NCBI RefSeq assembly: GCF_000967265.1
Contig: NZ_KQ033885.1
Location: 714,125 to 778,124 of the forward strand
Reading direction: 5' to 3'
DNA: 64,000 nt
DNA from: Bifidobacterium mellis
Lineage (GTDB): Bacteria > Actinomycetota > Actinomycetes > Actinomycetales > Bifidobacteriaceae
The notes below the pieces were generated by a model, which was given only the letters and a program-made list of their open reading frames with translations, made no database searches and had not been told where the DNA came from. The first letter of the stretch is position 1; every line of letters begins with the position of its first letter. A program made the translations under genes and the position numbers. This document shows, piece after piece, positions 8,818 to 18,433 of this stretch.

Positions 8818-10203
8818 ATGGCAAAAGGCACATCTCTATCCGGTTTCCCTGAATGGCTTCCTTCACAAAGAGTGGTGGAGCAGCGCATCATTGACACGCT
8901 TCGCAAGGTCTTTGAATTGAACGGCTACATCGGCATTGAGACCAGGGCCGTGGAAGAGGGCTCCAGCCTGCTCAAGAAGGGGGAGACCAGCAAGGAGATC
9001 TACCTGCTCTCCCGACTGCAGGACCTGGGGCAGGAGAAGGATGTGCCAGTCGAGCGCCGGCTGGGCCTGCATTTTGACCTGACCGTGCCGCTGAGCCGCT
9101 ATGTGGTGGAGCACAGCAACGACTTGACCTTCCCCTTCAAGCGCTGGCAGATCCAGAAGGTCTGGCGGGGGGAGCGCCCCCAGGAGGGTCGGTTCAGGGA
9201 GTTCGTCCAGGCTGATATTGATGTGATCGGCAACGGGGAGCTGCCCGACCACTACGAGGTCGAGGTGCCCCTGGTCATGCTGAGCGCCTTGGAGCAGCTG
9301 CGGGCCTTCGGCCTGCCCAAGCCCACCGTGCACGCCAACAACCGCAAGCTCTCCGAGGGATTCTACCGGGGTCTGGGCTTGGAGGACGTGGAGGGTGTCC
9401 TGCGCGAGATCGACAAGCTGGACAAGATCGGCCCTGATGAGGTGGCCAACCTGCTGGTCGGTGAGTGCGGCGCCAACCAGGACCAGGCCAGGGCCTGCCT
9501 GGATCTGGCCGAGCTGACCGCCGACGATGGCAAGCAGCTGCGCCGGCGGTTCGACGCCCTGGTCGACAAGGTTGGCATCGACAAGCAGTCTCCTTCCTAC
9601 GCTCTGGCCATCGAGGGGCTGGAGACGCTGGCCATGATCATCGACGAGGCCGCCCGCATCCGGCCAGGCTCGGTCATCGCCGACCTGAAGATCGCCCGCG
9701 GTCTGGATTACTACACCGGCTCGGTCTACGAGACCTTCCTGGAGGGGGCGCAGTCCCTGGGCTCCATCTGCTCCGGCGGTCGCTATGACAACCTGGCCAG
9801 CCAGGGCAACCGCACCTATCCCGGTGTGGGGCTGTCCATCGGGCTTTCACGCCTGCTCTCCTACCTGCTGGCCCAGGGGGTCCAGGCCTCCCGTGTCTCC
9901 CCGGCGGCGGTCATGGTCGCTGTCTGGGACGAGGAGGATCGCACCGCCAGCAACCACATCGCCCAGGACCTTCGGGCCAGGGGGATCGCCGCCGACGTGG
10001 CTCCCACCGCAGCCAAGATCGGCAAGCAGATCCGCTATGCCGACCACCTGGGGATCCCCTACGTCTGGTTCCCGGCCAAGGAGGGCCAGCAGGAGGGCGA
10101 CCAGGTCAAGAACATCATTACCGGCGAGCAGATTCCGGCTGATCTGGTGTCGTGGACGCCGGATAGCCTGTATGCCCGGCAGAGTGTGGAATACCAGGCC
10201 TGA
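8818..10203 (+). CDS. hisS: Histidine--tRNA ligase
   Basis: Class II synthetase that charges tRNA-His. 461 residues, slightly longer than the E. coli enzyme. Recognisable motifs: LGLHFDLTVPLSRYV (motif 1/substrate region), RWQIQKVWRGERPQ.GR..EF.Q.D (motif 2), the histidine-specific LDYYTGSVYETF, and a C-terminal anticodon-binding domain from about residue 360 (VMVAVWDEEDRT). The ATG at 8818 has no strong ribosome-binding site (only AGG five bases upstream) and lies close to a -10 box, so leaderless translation is plausible. aspS follows after 39 bases; hisS-aspS is a common bacterial pair and probably cotranscribed. Confidence 0.95.
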   Translation: MAKGTSLSGFPEWLPSQRVVEQRIIDTLRKVFELNGYIGIETRAVEEGSSLLKKGETSKEIYLLSRLQDLGQEKDVPVERRLGLHFDLTVPLSRYVVEHSNDLTFPFKRWQIQKVWRGERPQEGRFREFVQADIDVIGNGELPDHYEVEVPLVMLSALEQLRAFGLPKPTVHANNRKLSEGFYRGLGLEDVEGVLREIDKLDKIGPDEVANLLVGECGANQDQARACLDLAELTADDGKQLRRRFDALVDKVGIDKQSPSYALAIEGLETLAMIIDEAARIRPGSVIADLKIARGLDYYTGSVYETFLEGAQSLGSICSGGRYDNLASQGNRTYPGVGLSIGLSRLLSYLLAQGVQASRVSPAAVMVAVWDEEDRTASNHIAQDLRARGIAADVAPTAAKIGKQIRYADHLGIPYVWFPAKEGQQEGDQVKNIITGEQIPADLVSWTPDSLYARQSVEYQA

Positions 10204-10242
10204 CGCAGGGGCAGGCCGAGCATTATGGAGGTACAGGAAAGC

Positions 10243-12045
10243 ATGGGCCAGTCGGCTTACAGAACGAGCTACGCCACGGATGTCACGCAGGATATGGTCG
10301 GTCGCCAGGTGACGGTGGCCGGATGGGTGGATCGCCGCCGGGATCACGGAGGCGTGGCCTTCATCGATCTGCGTGACCGCTCCGGTCTGGTCCAGATCGT
10401 CATCTACGACGAGGAAGAGGCCCGGCCCCTGCGCAGTGAGTACGTGATCCAGGTCACCGGCAAGGTTCGCGAACGCCCCGAGGGCAATGACAACGAGCAC
10501 CTGTCCACCGGACACATCGAGATCGTGGCCGACAAGATCGAGGTTCTGGCCAAGTCGGCCGCCCTGCCCTTCCAGGTGTCCACTGCCCTGGAGAACGAGG
10601 CCGAGAACAAGCTGCCAGGCGAGGATGTACGGCTGCGCTACCGTTATCTGGACCTGCGTCGCCCCTCCATGCAGCACAACATCCGCCTGAGGGCCGCCAT
10701 GAACAGGGCCGCCCGTGCCGCCCTGGACAAGATGGACTTCTGCGAGATCGAGACGCCGACCCTGATCAAGTCCACCCCCGAGGGCGCCCGCGACTTCCTG
10801 GTGCCTGCCCGCCTGGTGCCCGGATCCTGGTACGCCCTGCCGCAGTCCCCCCAGCTGCTCAAGCAGCTGCTGATGGTGGGCGGTTTCGAGCGTTACTACC
10901 AGATCGCCCGCTGCTACCGCGACGAGGACTTCCGTGCCGACAGGCAGCCCGAGTTCACCCAGCTGGACATCGAGATGAGCTTCGCCTCCCAGGAGGACGT
11001 CATGGCCATGGCCGAGCAGGTCATCGCCGAGGTCTGGAAGGCTGCGGGATTCGAGGTCACCCTGCCCATCCCCAGGATCAGCTGGCAGGAGGCCATGGAC
11101 AAGTACGGCTCCGACAAGCCCGACCTGCGCTTCGGCAACCCCATCGTCGAGCTGACCGACTACTTCAAGGACACCCCCTTCCGGGTCTTCCAGGCCCCCT
11201 ACGTGGGTGCCGTGGTCTACCAGGGCGCGGCCAACCTGCCCCGCCGGCAGTTCGATGCCTGGCAGGAGTGGGCCCGCCAGCGGGGTGCCAAGGGTCTGGC
11301 TTACGTCCAGTTCACCGGCGACGGCACCCTCAAGGGACCCGTGGCCAAGAACCTGTCCGATGCCGAACGCCAGGGCCTCAAGGAGGCTGTGGGCGCCTCG
11401 GACGGGGATGCCGTCTTCTTCGCAGCCGGACCCCGCGAGGCCTCGCAGACCCTGCTGGGTGCGGCCCGTGTGGAGATCGCCCGCCGCCAGGGGCTGCTCA
11501 AGCCCGACGAATTCGCCCTGACCTGGGTGGTGGACTTCCCGCTCTTCAAGCCCACCGACGACCCGGACGACGACGATGTGGCCGTGGGCCATTCCAAGTG
11601 GACCTCCATGCACCACCCCTTCACCATGCCCTCGGCCGACTGGATCGACCGCTTCGACAAGGATCCCGAGCACGCCATGAGCGACTCCTACGACATCGTC
11701 TGCAACGGCGAGGAGATGGGCGGCGGCTCGGTGCGTATCCACCGTGACGACATCCAGGACAGGATCTTCAAGGTGCTGGGCATCGGCCCCGAGGAGGCCC
11801 AGGAGAAGTTCGGCTTCCTGCTCGATGCCTTCAAGTACGGCGCTCCGCCCCACGCGGGCATTGCCTTCGGCTGGGACAGGACCGCACAGATCCTGACGGG
11901 GGCGGACTCCATCCGAGATGTCATCGCCTTCCCCAAGTCCGGCGGCGGCCAGGATCCCATGACCGGTGCTCCGGCTCCCATCTCCGACCAGCAACGCGCC
12001 GAGACCGGCGTGGACTGGGAGCCGGATCAGGAGGATGCCGACTGA
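10243..12045 (+). CDS. aspS: Aspartate--tRNA ligase
   Basis: Class II synthetase of bacterial type, 600 residues. The N-terminal OB-fold anticodon domain (about 15-110) includes [20 protein letters not shown]. The catalytic domain has motif 2 ([20 protein letters not shown]), the bacterial GAD insertion (about 300-410) and motif 3 (AFGWDRT). The start at 10243 ([14 protein letters not shown]) is preferred over an in-frame ATG at 10225: the family begins at MGQ/MSQ and GGAGG lies 11 bases upstream. A strong terminator follows at 12080. Whether it also charges tRNA-Asn cannot be judged from this window. Confidence 0.95.
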   Translation: MGQSAYRTSYATDVTQDMVGRQVTVAGWVDRRRDHGGVAFIDLRDRSGLVQIVIYDEEEARPLRSEYVIQVTGKVRERPEGNDNEHLSTGHIEIVADKIEVLAKSAALPFQVSTALENEAENKLPGEDVRLRYRYLDLRRPSMQHNIRLRAAMNRAARAALDKMDFCEIETPTLIKSTPEGARDFLVPARLVPGSWYALPQSPQLLKQLLMVGGFERYYQIARCYRDEDFRADRQPEFTQLDIEMSFASQEDVMAMAEQVIAEVWKAAGFEVTLPIPRISWQEAMDKYGSDKPDLRFGNPIVELTDYFKDTPFRVFQAPYVGAVVYQGAANLPRRQFDAWQEWARQRGAKGLAYVQFTGDGTLKGPVAKNLSDAERQGLKEAVGASDGDAVFFAAGPREASQTLLGAARVEIARRQGLLKPDEFALTWVVDFPLFKPTDDPDDDDVAVGHSKWTSMHHPFTMPSADWIDRFDKDPEHAMSDSYDIVCNGEEMGGGSVRIHRDDIQDRIFKVLGIGPEEAQEKFGFLLDAFKYGAPPHAGIAFGWDRTAQILTGADSIRDVIAFPKSGGGQDPMTGAPAPISDQQRAETGVDWEPDQEDAD

Positions 12046-12079
12046 GCGCATTCCGTCACTGATCGGCGAGAGACTACAA

Positions 12080-12116
12080 GGGCTGGAATCCTGCGGGGTT
12101 CCGGCCCTGATTGTTT
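12080..12116 (+). terminator. Rho-independent terminator after aspS
   Basis: A 12-bp stem, GGGCTGGAATCC (12080-12091) with GGGTTCCGGCCC (12096-12107), containing two G-U pairs and a four-base TGCG loop. A T-rich tail (TGATTGTTT) follows. It separates hisS-aspS from the transporter operon. Confidence 0.85.
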
Positions 12117-12206
12117 AGGACCGTTTGTGCGTTTGGCCAGGCTCGGCTTTCCAAGAGAACCGTTTCTATGACCGTTCCGCAACAAAGGATGAGTAAACTG
12201 CCCAAT

Positions 12207-13022
12207 ATGAGCGAAACAACCAAGCATCCGTCGGAGCGGATTCTGCCGGAGAAACCGGCCTCGGATCGCCCCGTCAAGGACAAGTCCGGGCCGCTGGTCG
12301 AGCTGGCCCACGTCGAGAAGCATTTTGGCAGCCTGCACGTCCTCAAGGACATCAACCTGCAGGTCGACACCGGTGAGGTGCTGGTGGTGGTCGGACCCTC
12401 AGGCTCGGGCAAGTCCACCATGTGCCGGACCATCAATCGTCTGGAGTCCATCGACTCGGGTGTCATCAGGATCGAGGGGGAGCCCCTGCCCCAGGAGGGA
12501 CGCGACCTGGCCCGGCTCAGGGCCGAGGTGGGCATGGTCTTCCAGTCCTTCAACCTGTTCGCCAACAAGACCATCCTGGAGAACATGACCCTGGCGCCCA
12601 TCAAGGTGCGCCACATGCCCAAGAAGGATGCCGAGGACCTGGCCATGGACCTCCTGGCCCGGGTGGGCGTGGAATCCCAGGCCTCCAAGATGCCCTCCCA
12701 GCTCTCAGGCGGCCAGCAGCAGCGTGTGGCCATCGCCCGCGCCCTGGCCATGCAGCCCAAGGTCATGCTCTTCGACGAGCCCACTTCAGCGCTGGACCCG
12801 GAGATGGTCAACGAGGTGCTGGACGTCATGATCCAGCTGGCCCAGGAAGGCATGACCATGATCTGCGTGACCCACGAGATGGGCTTTGCCCGTCAGGCCG
12901 CCGACCATATCGTCTTCATGGCCGATGGGCGCATCCTGGAGAAGGACGACCCCGACGACTTCTTCGACCATCCCCAGACCCAGCGGGCCGCCGACTTCCT
13001 GTCCAAGATTCTGACCCACTGA
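12207..13022 (+). CDS. gluA: Glutamate/polar amino acid ABC transporter, ATP-binding subunit
   Basis: ATPase of a polar amino-acid importer. About 271 residues. Walker [10 protein letters not shown] at about 63-71, a Q-loop region ([13 protein letters not shown]), ABC signature [15 protein letters not shown], Walker [15 protein letters not shown] and the switch His in VTHEM. The order ATPase, lipoprotein, permease, permease matches gluABCD of Corynebacterium, so glutamate or a related amino acid is the likely substrate, but specificity is inferred. The start is uncertain: ATGs at 12168, 12189 and 12207 are in frame and none has an ideal ribosome-binding site. Confidence 0.85.
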   Translation: MSETTKHPSERILPEKPASDRPVKDKSGPLVELAHVEKHFGSLHVLKDINLQVDTGEVLVVVGPSGSGKSTMCRTINRLESIDSGVIRIEGEPLPQEGRDLARLRAEVGMVFQSFNLFANKTILENMTLAPIKVRHMPKKDAEDLAMDLLARVGVESQASKMPSQLSGGQQQRVAIARALAMQPKVMLFDEPTSALDPEMVNEVLDVMIQLAQEGMTMICVTHEMGFARQAADHIVFMADGRILEKDDPDDFFDHPQTQRAADFLSKILTH

Positions 13023-13044
13023 AGCAGGAGGGAAGCATATCCGC

Positions 13045-13896
13045 ATGAATGCAAGCATGCATGGCATGGGCCGGCCGCTGAAACGGCTGGCCAGGAATCT
13101 GACTGCAATCCTGTGTGCCCTGGGTTGCCTGGTCTCCCTGGCGGCCTGCGGTTCCGACAAGGAGGCAGGCAAGATCCGCGTGGGCATCAAGTTCGACCAG
13201 CCCGGCCTGGGCTTCAAAAAGGCCGGGACCTATGTGGGCTTCGACGTGGATGTGGCCACATACATCGCAGGAAAGCTGGGCTACAGCGCCGACGACATCG
13301 TCTGGAAGGAGGCCCCCTCCAAACAGCGTGAGGCCATGCTCCAGAACGGCGACGTGGACATGATCCTGGCCTCTTATTCAATAACCGACGAGCGCAAGCG
13401 GGCCGTCTCCTTCGCCGGACCCTACATTGTGGCCGGCCAGGACCTGCTGGTGCGCAAGGAGGACGATCATATCCGCGGGCCCGAGGACCTCAACGGCAAG
13501 CGGCTGTGCTCGGTGACCGGATCCACCTCGGCCGTCACCGTCAAGAAACGGTTCGCCAAGGAGGTCCAGCTGATGGAGCAGCCGGGCTATGCCGAATGCG
13601 CCACCGCCCTCTTCTCCGGCATCGTCGATGCAGTCACCACTGACGACATCATCCTGGCGGGGCTGGCCTCCGCCTCCCGTGGAAGGCTGCGGCTGGTGGG
13701 CAAGCCCTTCACCCAGGAGTACTACGGCGTGGGCATCAAGAAGGGCGATACCGAGTTGGCCCACAAGATCAACGCTGCTCTGGCTGAGATGGAAGCCAAC
13801 GGCTCCTGGCAGCGGGCGTTGGAGAACAACACCCGGGGCACCCACTACAAACCCGATCCGCGCTACAACCCGCCCAAGCCCAAGGAAGGGGAGTGA
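13045..13896 (+). CDS. gluB: Glutamate/polar amino acid ABC transporter, substrate-binding lipoprotein
   Basis: 283-residue extracellular binding protein of family 3. The N-terminus is a lipoprotein signal: basic residues, a hydrophobic stretch, then the lipobox LAAC with Cys35 as the predicted lipidated residue. The mature part shows the SBP-bac-3 pattern (IRVGIKFDQPG, GFDVDVATYIA, DMILASYSIT..RK..V.FAGPY). It lies 22 bases after the ATPase gene and one base before the first permease gene, so one operon is likely. AGGAGG lies upstream at longer than usual spacing, and internal ATGs (13057, 13066) are alternatives. Confidence 0.87.
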   Translation: MNASMHGMGRPLKRLARNLTAILCALGCLVSLAACGSDKEAGKIRVGIKFDQPGLGFKKAGTYVGFDVDVATYIAGKLGYSADDIVWKEAPSKQREAMLQNGDVDMILASYSITDERKRAVSFAGPYIVAGQDLLVRKEDDHIRGPEDLNGKRLCSVTGSTSAVTVKKRFAKEVQLMEQPGYAECATALFSGIVDAVTTDDIILAGLASASRGRLRLVGKPFTQEYYGVGIKKGDTELAHKINAALAEMEANGSWQRALENNTRGTHYKPDPRYNPPKPKEGE

Positions 13897-13897
13897 G

Positions 13898-14575
13898 ATG
13901 TCAACCATCATCGAACTGTTTTCCGACTACGACATCCCGGCGGCCTTCTGGGTCAATATCCAGCTGACCCTCTGGTCGGCCCTCTTCTCGCTGATCCTGG
14001 GCATCATCCTGGTGATCATGCGCATCTCGCCCATCTCCTCCCTGCGGGCCGTCGGCCGGGGGTATGTGGAGTTCTTCCAGAACATGCCTTTGACCATCAT
14101 CATGGTCTTCATGGTCCTGGGGGCCTTCGCCCAGCTCAAGATCAGCTTCTCGCCGGAATTCTCCGTCAACTTCTTCTGGCTGGCGGTGACGGGCCTGTCC
14201 CTGTATACGGCGGCTTTCGTCTGTGAGTCCCTGCGCTCGGGCATCAACACAGTGCCTCTGGGCCAGGCCGAGGCGGCCCGTGCCCTGGGGTTGAGCTTCT
14301 TCCAGTCGGCCTCGCAGATCATTCTGCCCCAGGCCTTCCGTGGGTCGGTGGCGCCCCTGGGCAACACCTTCATCGCACTGCTGAAGAACTCCACCGTGGC
14401 TGCAGCGGCCTCCGTGGCCTCGGAGAGCTCCTCCCTGATGAGCGAGATGATCGAGTTCCACGCCAACGCCATCGTGGCCATCTTCCTGATCTTCGCCCTG
14501 GGATACGTGATCCTGGTGCTGCCCATCGGGGCGCTGACCACGTACCTGTCCAACAAGCTGGCAGTGAGGAGGTGA
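13898..14575 (+). CDS. gluC: Glutamate/polar amino acid ABC transporter, permease 1
   Basis: 225-residue inner-membrane permease of the His/Glu/Gln/Arg/opine family with about five membrane segments. The cytoplasmic EAA loop, which contacts the ATPase, is seen as QAEAARALGLSFFQSASQI. The start at 13898 (MSTIIELFSDYDIP) is one base after the stop of the binding-protein gene and is preceded by AAGGGGAG, which decides it over longer reading-frame extensions inside the previous gene. Confidence 0.88.
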   Translation: MSTIIELFSDYDIPAAFWVNIQLTLWSALFSLILGIILVIMRISPISSLRAVGRGYVEFFQNMPLTIIMVFMVLGAFAQLKISFSPEFSVNFFWLAVTGLSLYTAAFVCESLRSGINTVPLGQAEAARALGLSFFQSASQIILPQAFRGSVAPLGNTFIALLKNSTVAAAASVASESSSLMSEMIEFHANAIVAIFLIFALGYVILVLPIGALTTYLSNKLAVRR

Positions 14576-14581
14576 GCGGCC

Positions 14582-15745
14582 ATGGCACAGGACAATGAGA
14601 GCTCGCTGCTCTTCGATCAGCCCGGTCCCAAGGGCCGGCGCACCATACGAATCGTCAACTGGATAGCCGCTGTCGTCTTCGCCATAGTGGTCATCCTGGT
14701 GCTGATGCGACTGCACAACCCCCCGGACGGTGAGAACCAGCTGAGCTGGGAGCTCTGGCGCCCGGCCCTGGACTATGAAGCCTGGTCGGACTTCTACCTG
14801 CCCGGACTATGGCTGACCATCAAGGCATCTGTGGTTGCTGTGATCGGCTCGGTCGTCTTTGGGTTCATCTTCGGCATAGGCCGTCTGTTGCCCAACGGGC
14901 TGGTCAGGGCGGTCTCAGGCGTCATCGTGGAGTTCTGCCGGGCCGTCCCGGTGCTGATGATGATGATCTTCTTCTGGCGCTGGTTCGCCTTTGCCGGAGT
15001 CAGTCAGGCCTCCTACTGGGCCGTCGTGCTGGGCCTGATCCTCTACAACGGCTCCGTGGTGGCCGAGCTGATACGTTCGGGCGTGGGCAACCTGCCCAAT
15101 GGCCAGCGCGAGGCCTCCCTGGCCCTGGGACTGACCAGGACCCAATCGCTGATGCAGATCGAGGTTCCCCAGGCCGTCTATGCCATGTTGCCGGCGGCCG
15201 TGACCCAGCTGGTCGTGGTCCTCAAGGACACGGCCCTGGGCTCCATCATCATGTACACGGATCTGCTGCAGGAGTCCCGTCGTCTGGGCTCCATGTACTT
15301 CAACATCCTGCAGACCCTGGTGGTGGCCTCGGTGGTCTACTTCTTCGTCTGCTTCCTGCTGTCCCACTTCGCCCGCTGGCTGCCCAAGAAGATGCAGGAG
15401 CGCACCGCCGCCCCCGCCGACTTCGTGGAGCCGGCCGCGCCCGTGGCCATCATGGATCCCTCCAATGTCAACCAGATAGCCGTGGCCAAGGAGGTGGACG
15501 AGGACCGGTACGGCGGCGCGCCGTTGCAGTACCATGCACATCACCGTGGATCCAACGCCTCCATCCAGCACTGGAGGAAGACCCGCTACATCCAGGGCTA
15601 TGACAGGACCCAGCCCGACACGCTGGTCGATCCACACAAGGCGAGCCTGGAGATTCCGGACTTCCTCAAGCCCGGCCGTGGCAGCCGCTCCGCTGGCGAT
15701 CAGAAGGCCGAGGGCAAGAAGCAAGAGGGCAAAGACCAGGACTGA
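14582..15745 (+). CDS. gluD: Glutamate/polar amino acid ABC transporter, permease 2 with long cytoplasmic tail
   Basis: 387-residue permease, partner of the preceding one. Transmembrane part about residues 20-265 with the EAA loop NGQREASLALGLTRTQSLM. After the last membrane helix come about 110 hydrophilic residues, rich in Arg, His and Lys, ending in a Lys/Glu/Gln-rich tail. This is much longer than the typical ~220-280 residues of the family, although Corynebacterium GluD is also on the long side. It lies six bases after the first permease gene with GAGG just upstream. The tail could be regulatory; its role is unknown. Confidence 0.85.
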   Translation: MAQDNESSLLFDQPGPKGRRTIRIVNWIAAVVFAIVVILVLMRLHNPPDGENQLSWELWRPALDYEAWSDFYLPGLWLTIKASVVAVIGSVVFGFIFGIGRLLPNGLVRAVSGVIVEFCRAVPVLMMMIFFWRWFAFAGVSQASYWAVVLGLILYNGSVVAELIRSGVGNLPNGQREASLALGLTRTQSLMQIEVPQAVYAMLPAAVTQLVVVLKDTALGSIIMYTDLLQESRRLGSMYFNILQTLVVASVVYFFVCFLLSHFARWLPKKMQERTAAPADFVEPAAPVAIMDPSNVNQIAVAKEVDEDRYGGAPLQYHAHHRGSNASIQHWRKTRYIQGYDRTQPDTLVDPHKASLEIPDFLKPGRGSRSAGDQKAEGKKQEGKDQD

Positions 15746-15819
15746 CCGGTCCTCAGCTCCCATGATTCCAAGCCAGTCTCCGGCCGGACTTGTGTGCCTG
15801 GCTGGATAGACTGGTGGAC

Positions 15820-18423
15820 ATGGTCCAAGAACATGCTGATTCCTCAACCGCCTCAACCGACCGGCCTCCCTCCCTGGGCGACTTGGTCCCCGAGGCGGGA
15901 GGCCCCCGCAACCTGACCGAGGATCAGATCTACGACCGCTTCTTCTCCTGGGTGGCTTCCCGGGGCATCACCCCCTGGCCGCACCAGGAGGAGGCTGTCC
16001 TCTCCCTGGTTTCAGGCGACCATGTGATCCTGTCGACCCCGACCGGCTCGGGCAAGTCCATGGTGGCCCTGGCCATGCATTTCATCGCCCTGTGCACAGG
16101 GCGGCGCTCCTATTACACGGCTCCCATCAAGGCCCTGGTCTCCGAGAAGTTCTTCGACCTGGTCTCGGTTCTGGGTCGCGACCGTGTTGGCATGATCACC
16201 GGCGACACCCATATCAACACGGATGCCCCGGTCATCTGTTGCACGGCCGAGATCCTGGCCAACCAGGCGCTCAGAGAGGGTCGCCATGCCGATATCGGCT
16301 GTGTGGCCATGGATGAGTTCCACTATTACGGGGACCCGGATCGCGGCTGGGCCTGGCAGGTGCCCCTGCTGACCCTGCCCGATGTGCAGTTCCTGCTCAT
16401 GTCGGCCACCCTGGGCGACGTGGATCAGATCGCCGTGGACCTGGAGCGCAAAACCGGGGTGGGTGTGGACATCGTCGCCGACGCCCCACGACCGGTGCCT
16501 CTGGATTACCGCTATGTGGACACCCCATTGCCCAACACTGTGGAGTCCTTGCTGGCCGATGGGGATTCGCCGGTCTACATTGTTCACTTCTCCCAGGATG
16601 CCGCCCTGGAGACGGCCCAGGCCCTGTCCAGCACTGGGGTCTCCGACCGGGGCCAGCGGGACCGGATCAAGGAGGCCATGGCCGGCACCCGCTTCACCAC
16701 GGCCTTCGGTAGGATTCTGCAGCGGCTGTTGCGCACCGGGGTCGGGGTCCACCATGCGGGCATGCTGCCCAGGTATCGGCGTCTGGTGGAGCAGCTGGCC
16801 CAGGATGGCCTTCTGCCGGTCATCTGTGGCACGGACACCCTGGGGGTCGGCATCAATGTGCCCATCCACACGGTCCTGCTGACCGGGCTGACCAAGTTCG
16901 ACGGCTACAGGATGCGTCGCCTGCGGGCTCGGGAATTCCACCAGATTGCTGGCAGGGCCGGGCGCATGGGTTTCGATACCAGCGGGCTGGTCGTGGCCGA
17001 GGCACCCGAATACGAGATTGAGAACGCCAGGGCCGTGGCCAAGGCGGGCAACGACCCCAAGAAGCTCAAGCGAATCAAACGCAAGAAGCCCCAGGAGGGG
17101 TTCGTCACCTGGGGCAAGGGGACCTTCGACAAGCTGATCGAGGCCCGTCCCGAGACCCTGACGCCGCACCTGAAGATCTCCCATGCTATGGTGCTCAACG
17201 AGGTCGACCAGGGCGGGGATGCCAGGAGGCGGGTCGAGGACCTGATCGAGGACTCCCGTCAGACCCCGCAGCAGAAGGAGCATCTGCAGGACCGGGCCGA
17301 CGAGATATTCCAGACCCTGACCGACACCGGGGTCATCGAGACCGAACGGAACCCTGACGGCGGCCTGGACTACTTCACGACCGTGGACCTGCCCGAGGAT
17401 TTCGCCCTGGACCAGCCCCTCTCGCCCTTCCTGCTGGCCGCCCTGGAGCTGCTGGATCCCGAGGACCCCGACTACGACATGAATCTGCTCTCCATGGTCG
17501 AGGCCACCCTGGAGGATCCCCGGCAGATTCTCAAGGCCCAGCAGCGGCAGGCCCGTGACGCGGCCATCCAGCAGATGAAGGAGGATGGCCTGGAGTACGA
17601 GGAACGGATGGAGCGTCTGCAGGAGGTGACCTGGCCCAAGCCCCTGGAGGAGCTGCTGGGGGAGGCCTTCGACCGCTACCGTCGGGATGTTCCCTGGGCC
17701 AACGACTATGAGATCCACCCCAAGTCCGTTCTGCGGGACATGATCGAGACGGCCTCGGACTTCAATGGCTACATCGCCCGCTACGGAATATCCCGGTCGG
17801 AGGGGACCCTGCTGCGATACCTGTCCGATGCCTATCGGGCGCTCAGCAGGACGGTCCCCGAAGAGTTCATGGATGAGCGGCTGGAGGACATCCTGGCCTG
17901 GTTGGGACTGATTGTGCGCTCGGTGGACTCCAGCCTGGTGGATGAGTGGGAGGCTGCGGGCAGGGCTGAAAATGGTGAAGTCGCAAGCGGCCTGGATGCC
18001 GCCCCGCCCAAGGTGGAGAACCAGGTGGTGACGGACCGGCGGGGACTGACCCTGCTGGTGCGCAACGCCATGTTCCAGCGGGTGGAGCTGGTTGCCGCCG
18101 ACCGTCCGGAGGCCCTGGCCGACCTGGATGCGGACTGGGGCTACGGCCTGCGGGCCTGGAGCGACGCGCTGGATGACCTCTACGAGGACCATGAGCAGAT
18201 TCTGACCGATGCCCAGGCCAGGTCCTCGGACTTCTTCAGCCTGGATGACCGGGACGAGCGCCAGGGGCACACCTGGTGGGTCCAACAGATCTTCGACGAT
18301 GTCGAGGGCGAACGCGACTGGGGCATCGCAGGCATCGTGAATCTGGATGCCACCCAGGAGAGCGGCCAGGTGGTCTTCAAGGAATACCGGGTGGGTCCCA
18401 TCGAGGAACTGATGGACCTCTAG
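15820..18423 (+). CDS. helY: DEAD/DEAH-box helicase, Ski2-like (HelY family)
   Basis: About 867 residues. Superfamily 2 helicase of the HelY group found in actinobacteria, related to Ski2/Mtr4 RNA helicases. Motifs in order: PHQEEAV (Q-like), Walker A STPTGSGKS at about 72-80, TAPIKALVSEKF (Ia), DEFH at about 165-168 (II), SATLGD (III), GTDTLGVGINVP (V) and HQIAGRAGRMGFDT (VI). The C-terminal 450 residues form the long helical region typical of the family. The ATG at 15820 is preferred; a TTG at 15790 would add ten residues. It converges with the leftward ABC transporter genes, only ten bases separating the stops. Biological role is not well defined; RNA turnover is the usual proposal. Confidence 0.85.
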   Translation: MVQEHADSSTASTDRPPSLGDLVPEAGGPRNLTEDQIYDRFFSWVASRGITPWPHQEEAVLSLVSGDHVILSTPTGSGKSMVALAMHFIALCTGRRSYYTAPIKALVSEKFFDLVSVLGRDRVGMITGDTHINTDAPVICCTAEILANQALREGRHADIGCVAMDEFHYYGDPDRGWAWQVPLLTLPDVQFLLMSATLGDVDQIAVDLERKTGVGVDIVADAPRPVPLDYRYVDTPLPNTVESLLADGDSPVYIVHFSQDAALETAQALSSTGVSDRGQRDRIKEAMAGTRFTTAFGRILQRLLRTGVGVHHAGMLPRYRRLVEQLAQDGLLPVICGTDTLGVGINVPIHTVLLTGLTKFDGYRMRRLRAREFHQIAGRAGRMGFDTSGLVVAEAPEYEIENARAVAKAGNDPKKLKRIKRKKPQEGFVTWGKGTFDKLIEARPETLTPHLKISHAMVLNEVDQGGDARRRVEDLIEDSRQTPQQKEHLQDRADEIFQTLTDTGVIETERNPDGGLDYFTTVDLPEDFALDQPLSPFLLAALELLDPEDPDYDMNLLSMVEATLEDPRQILKAQQRQARDAAIQQMKEDGLEYEERMERLQEVTWPKPLEELLGEAFDRYRRDVPWANDYEIHPKSVLRDMIETASDFNGYIARYGISRSEGTLLRYLSDAYRALSRTVPEEFMDERLEDILAWLGLIVRSVDSSLVDEWEAAGRAENGEVASGLDAAPPKVENQVVTDRRGLTLLVRNAMFQRVELVAADRPEALADLDADWGYGLRAWSDALDDLYEDHEQILTDAQARSSDFFSLDDRDERQGHTWWVQQIFDDVEGERDWGIAGIVNLDATQESGQVVFKEYRVGPIEELMDL

Positions 18424-18433
18424 CCCCGAGGCG

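Noticed and set aside
9847..12051. 734-codon open frame antisense to hisS/aspS
   Set aside because: Shadow frame of G+C-rich coding DNA; low-complexity His/Gly/Leu composition, no domain, while the other strand encodes clear synthetases.
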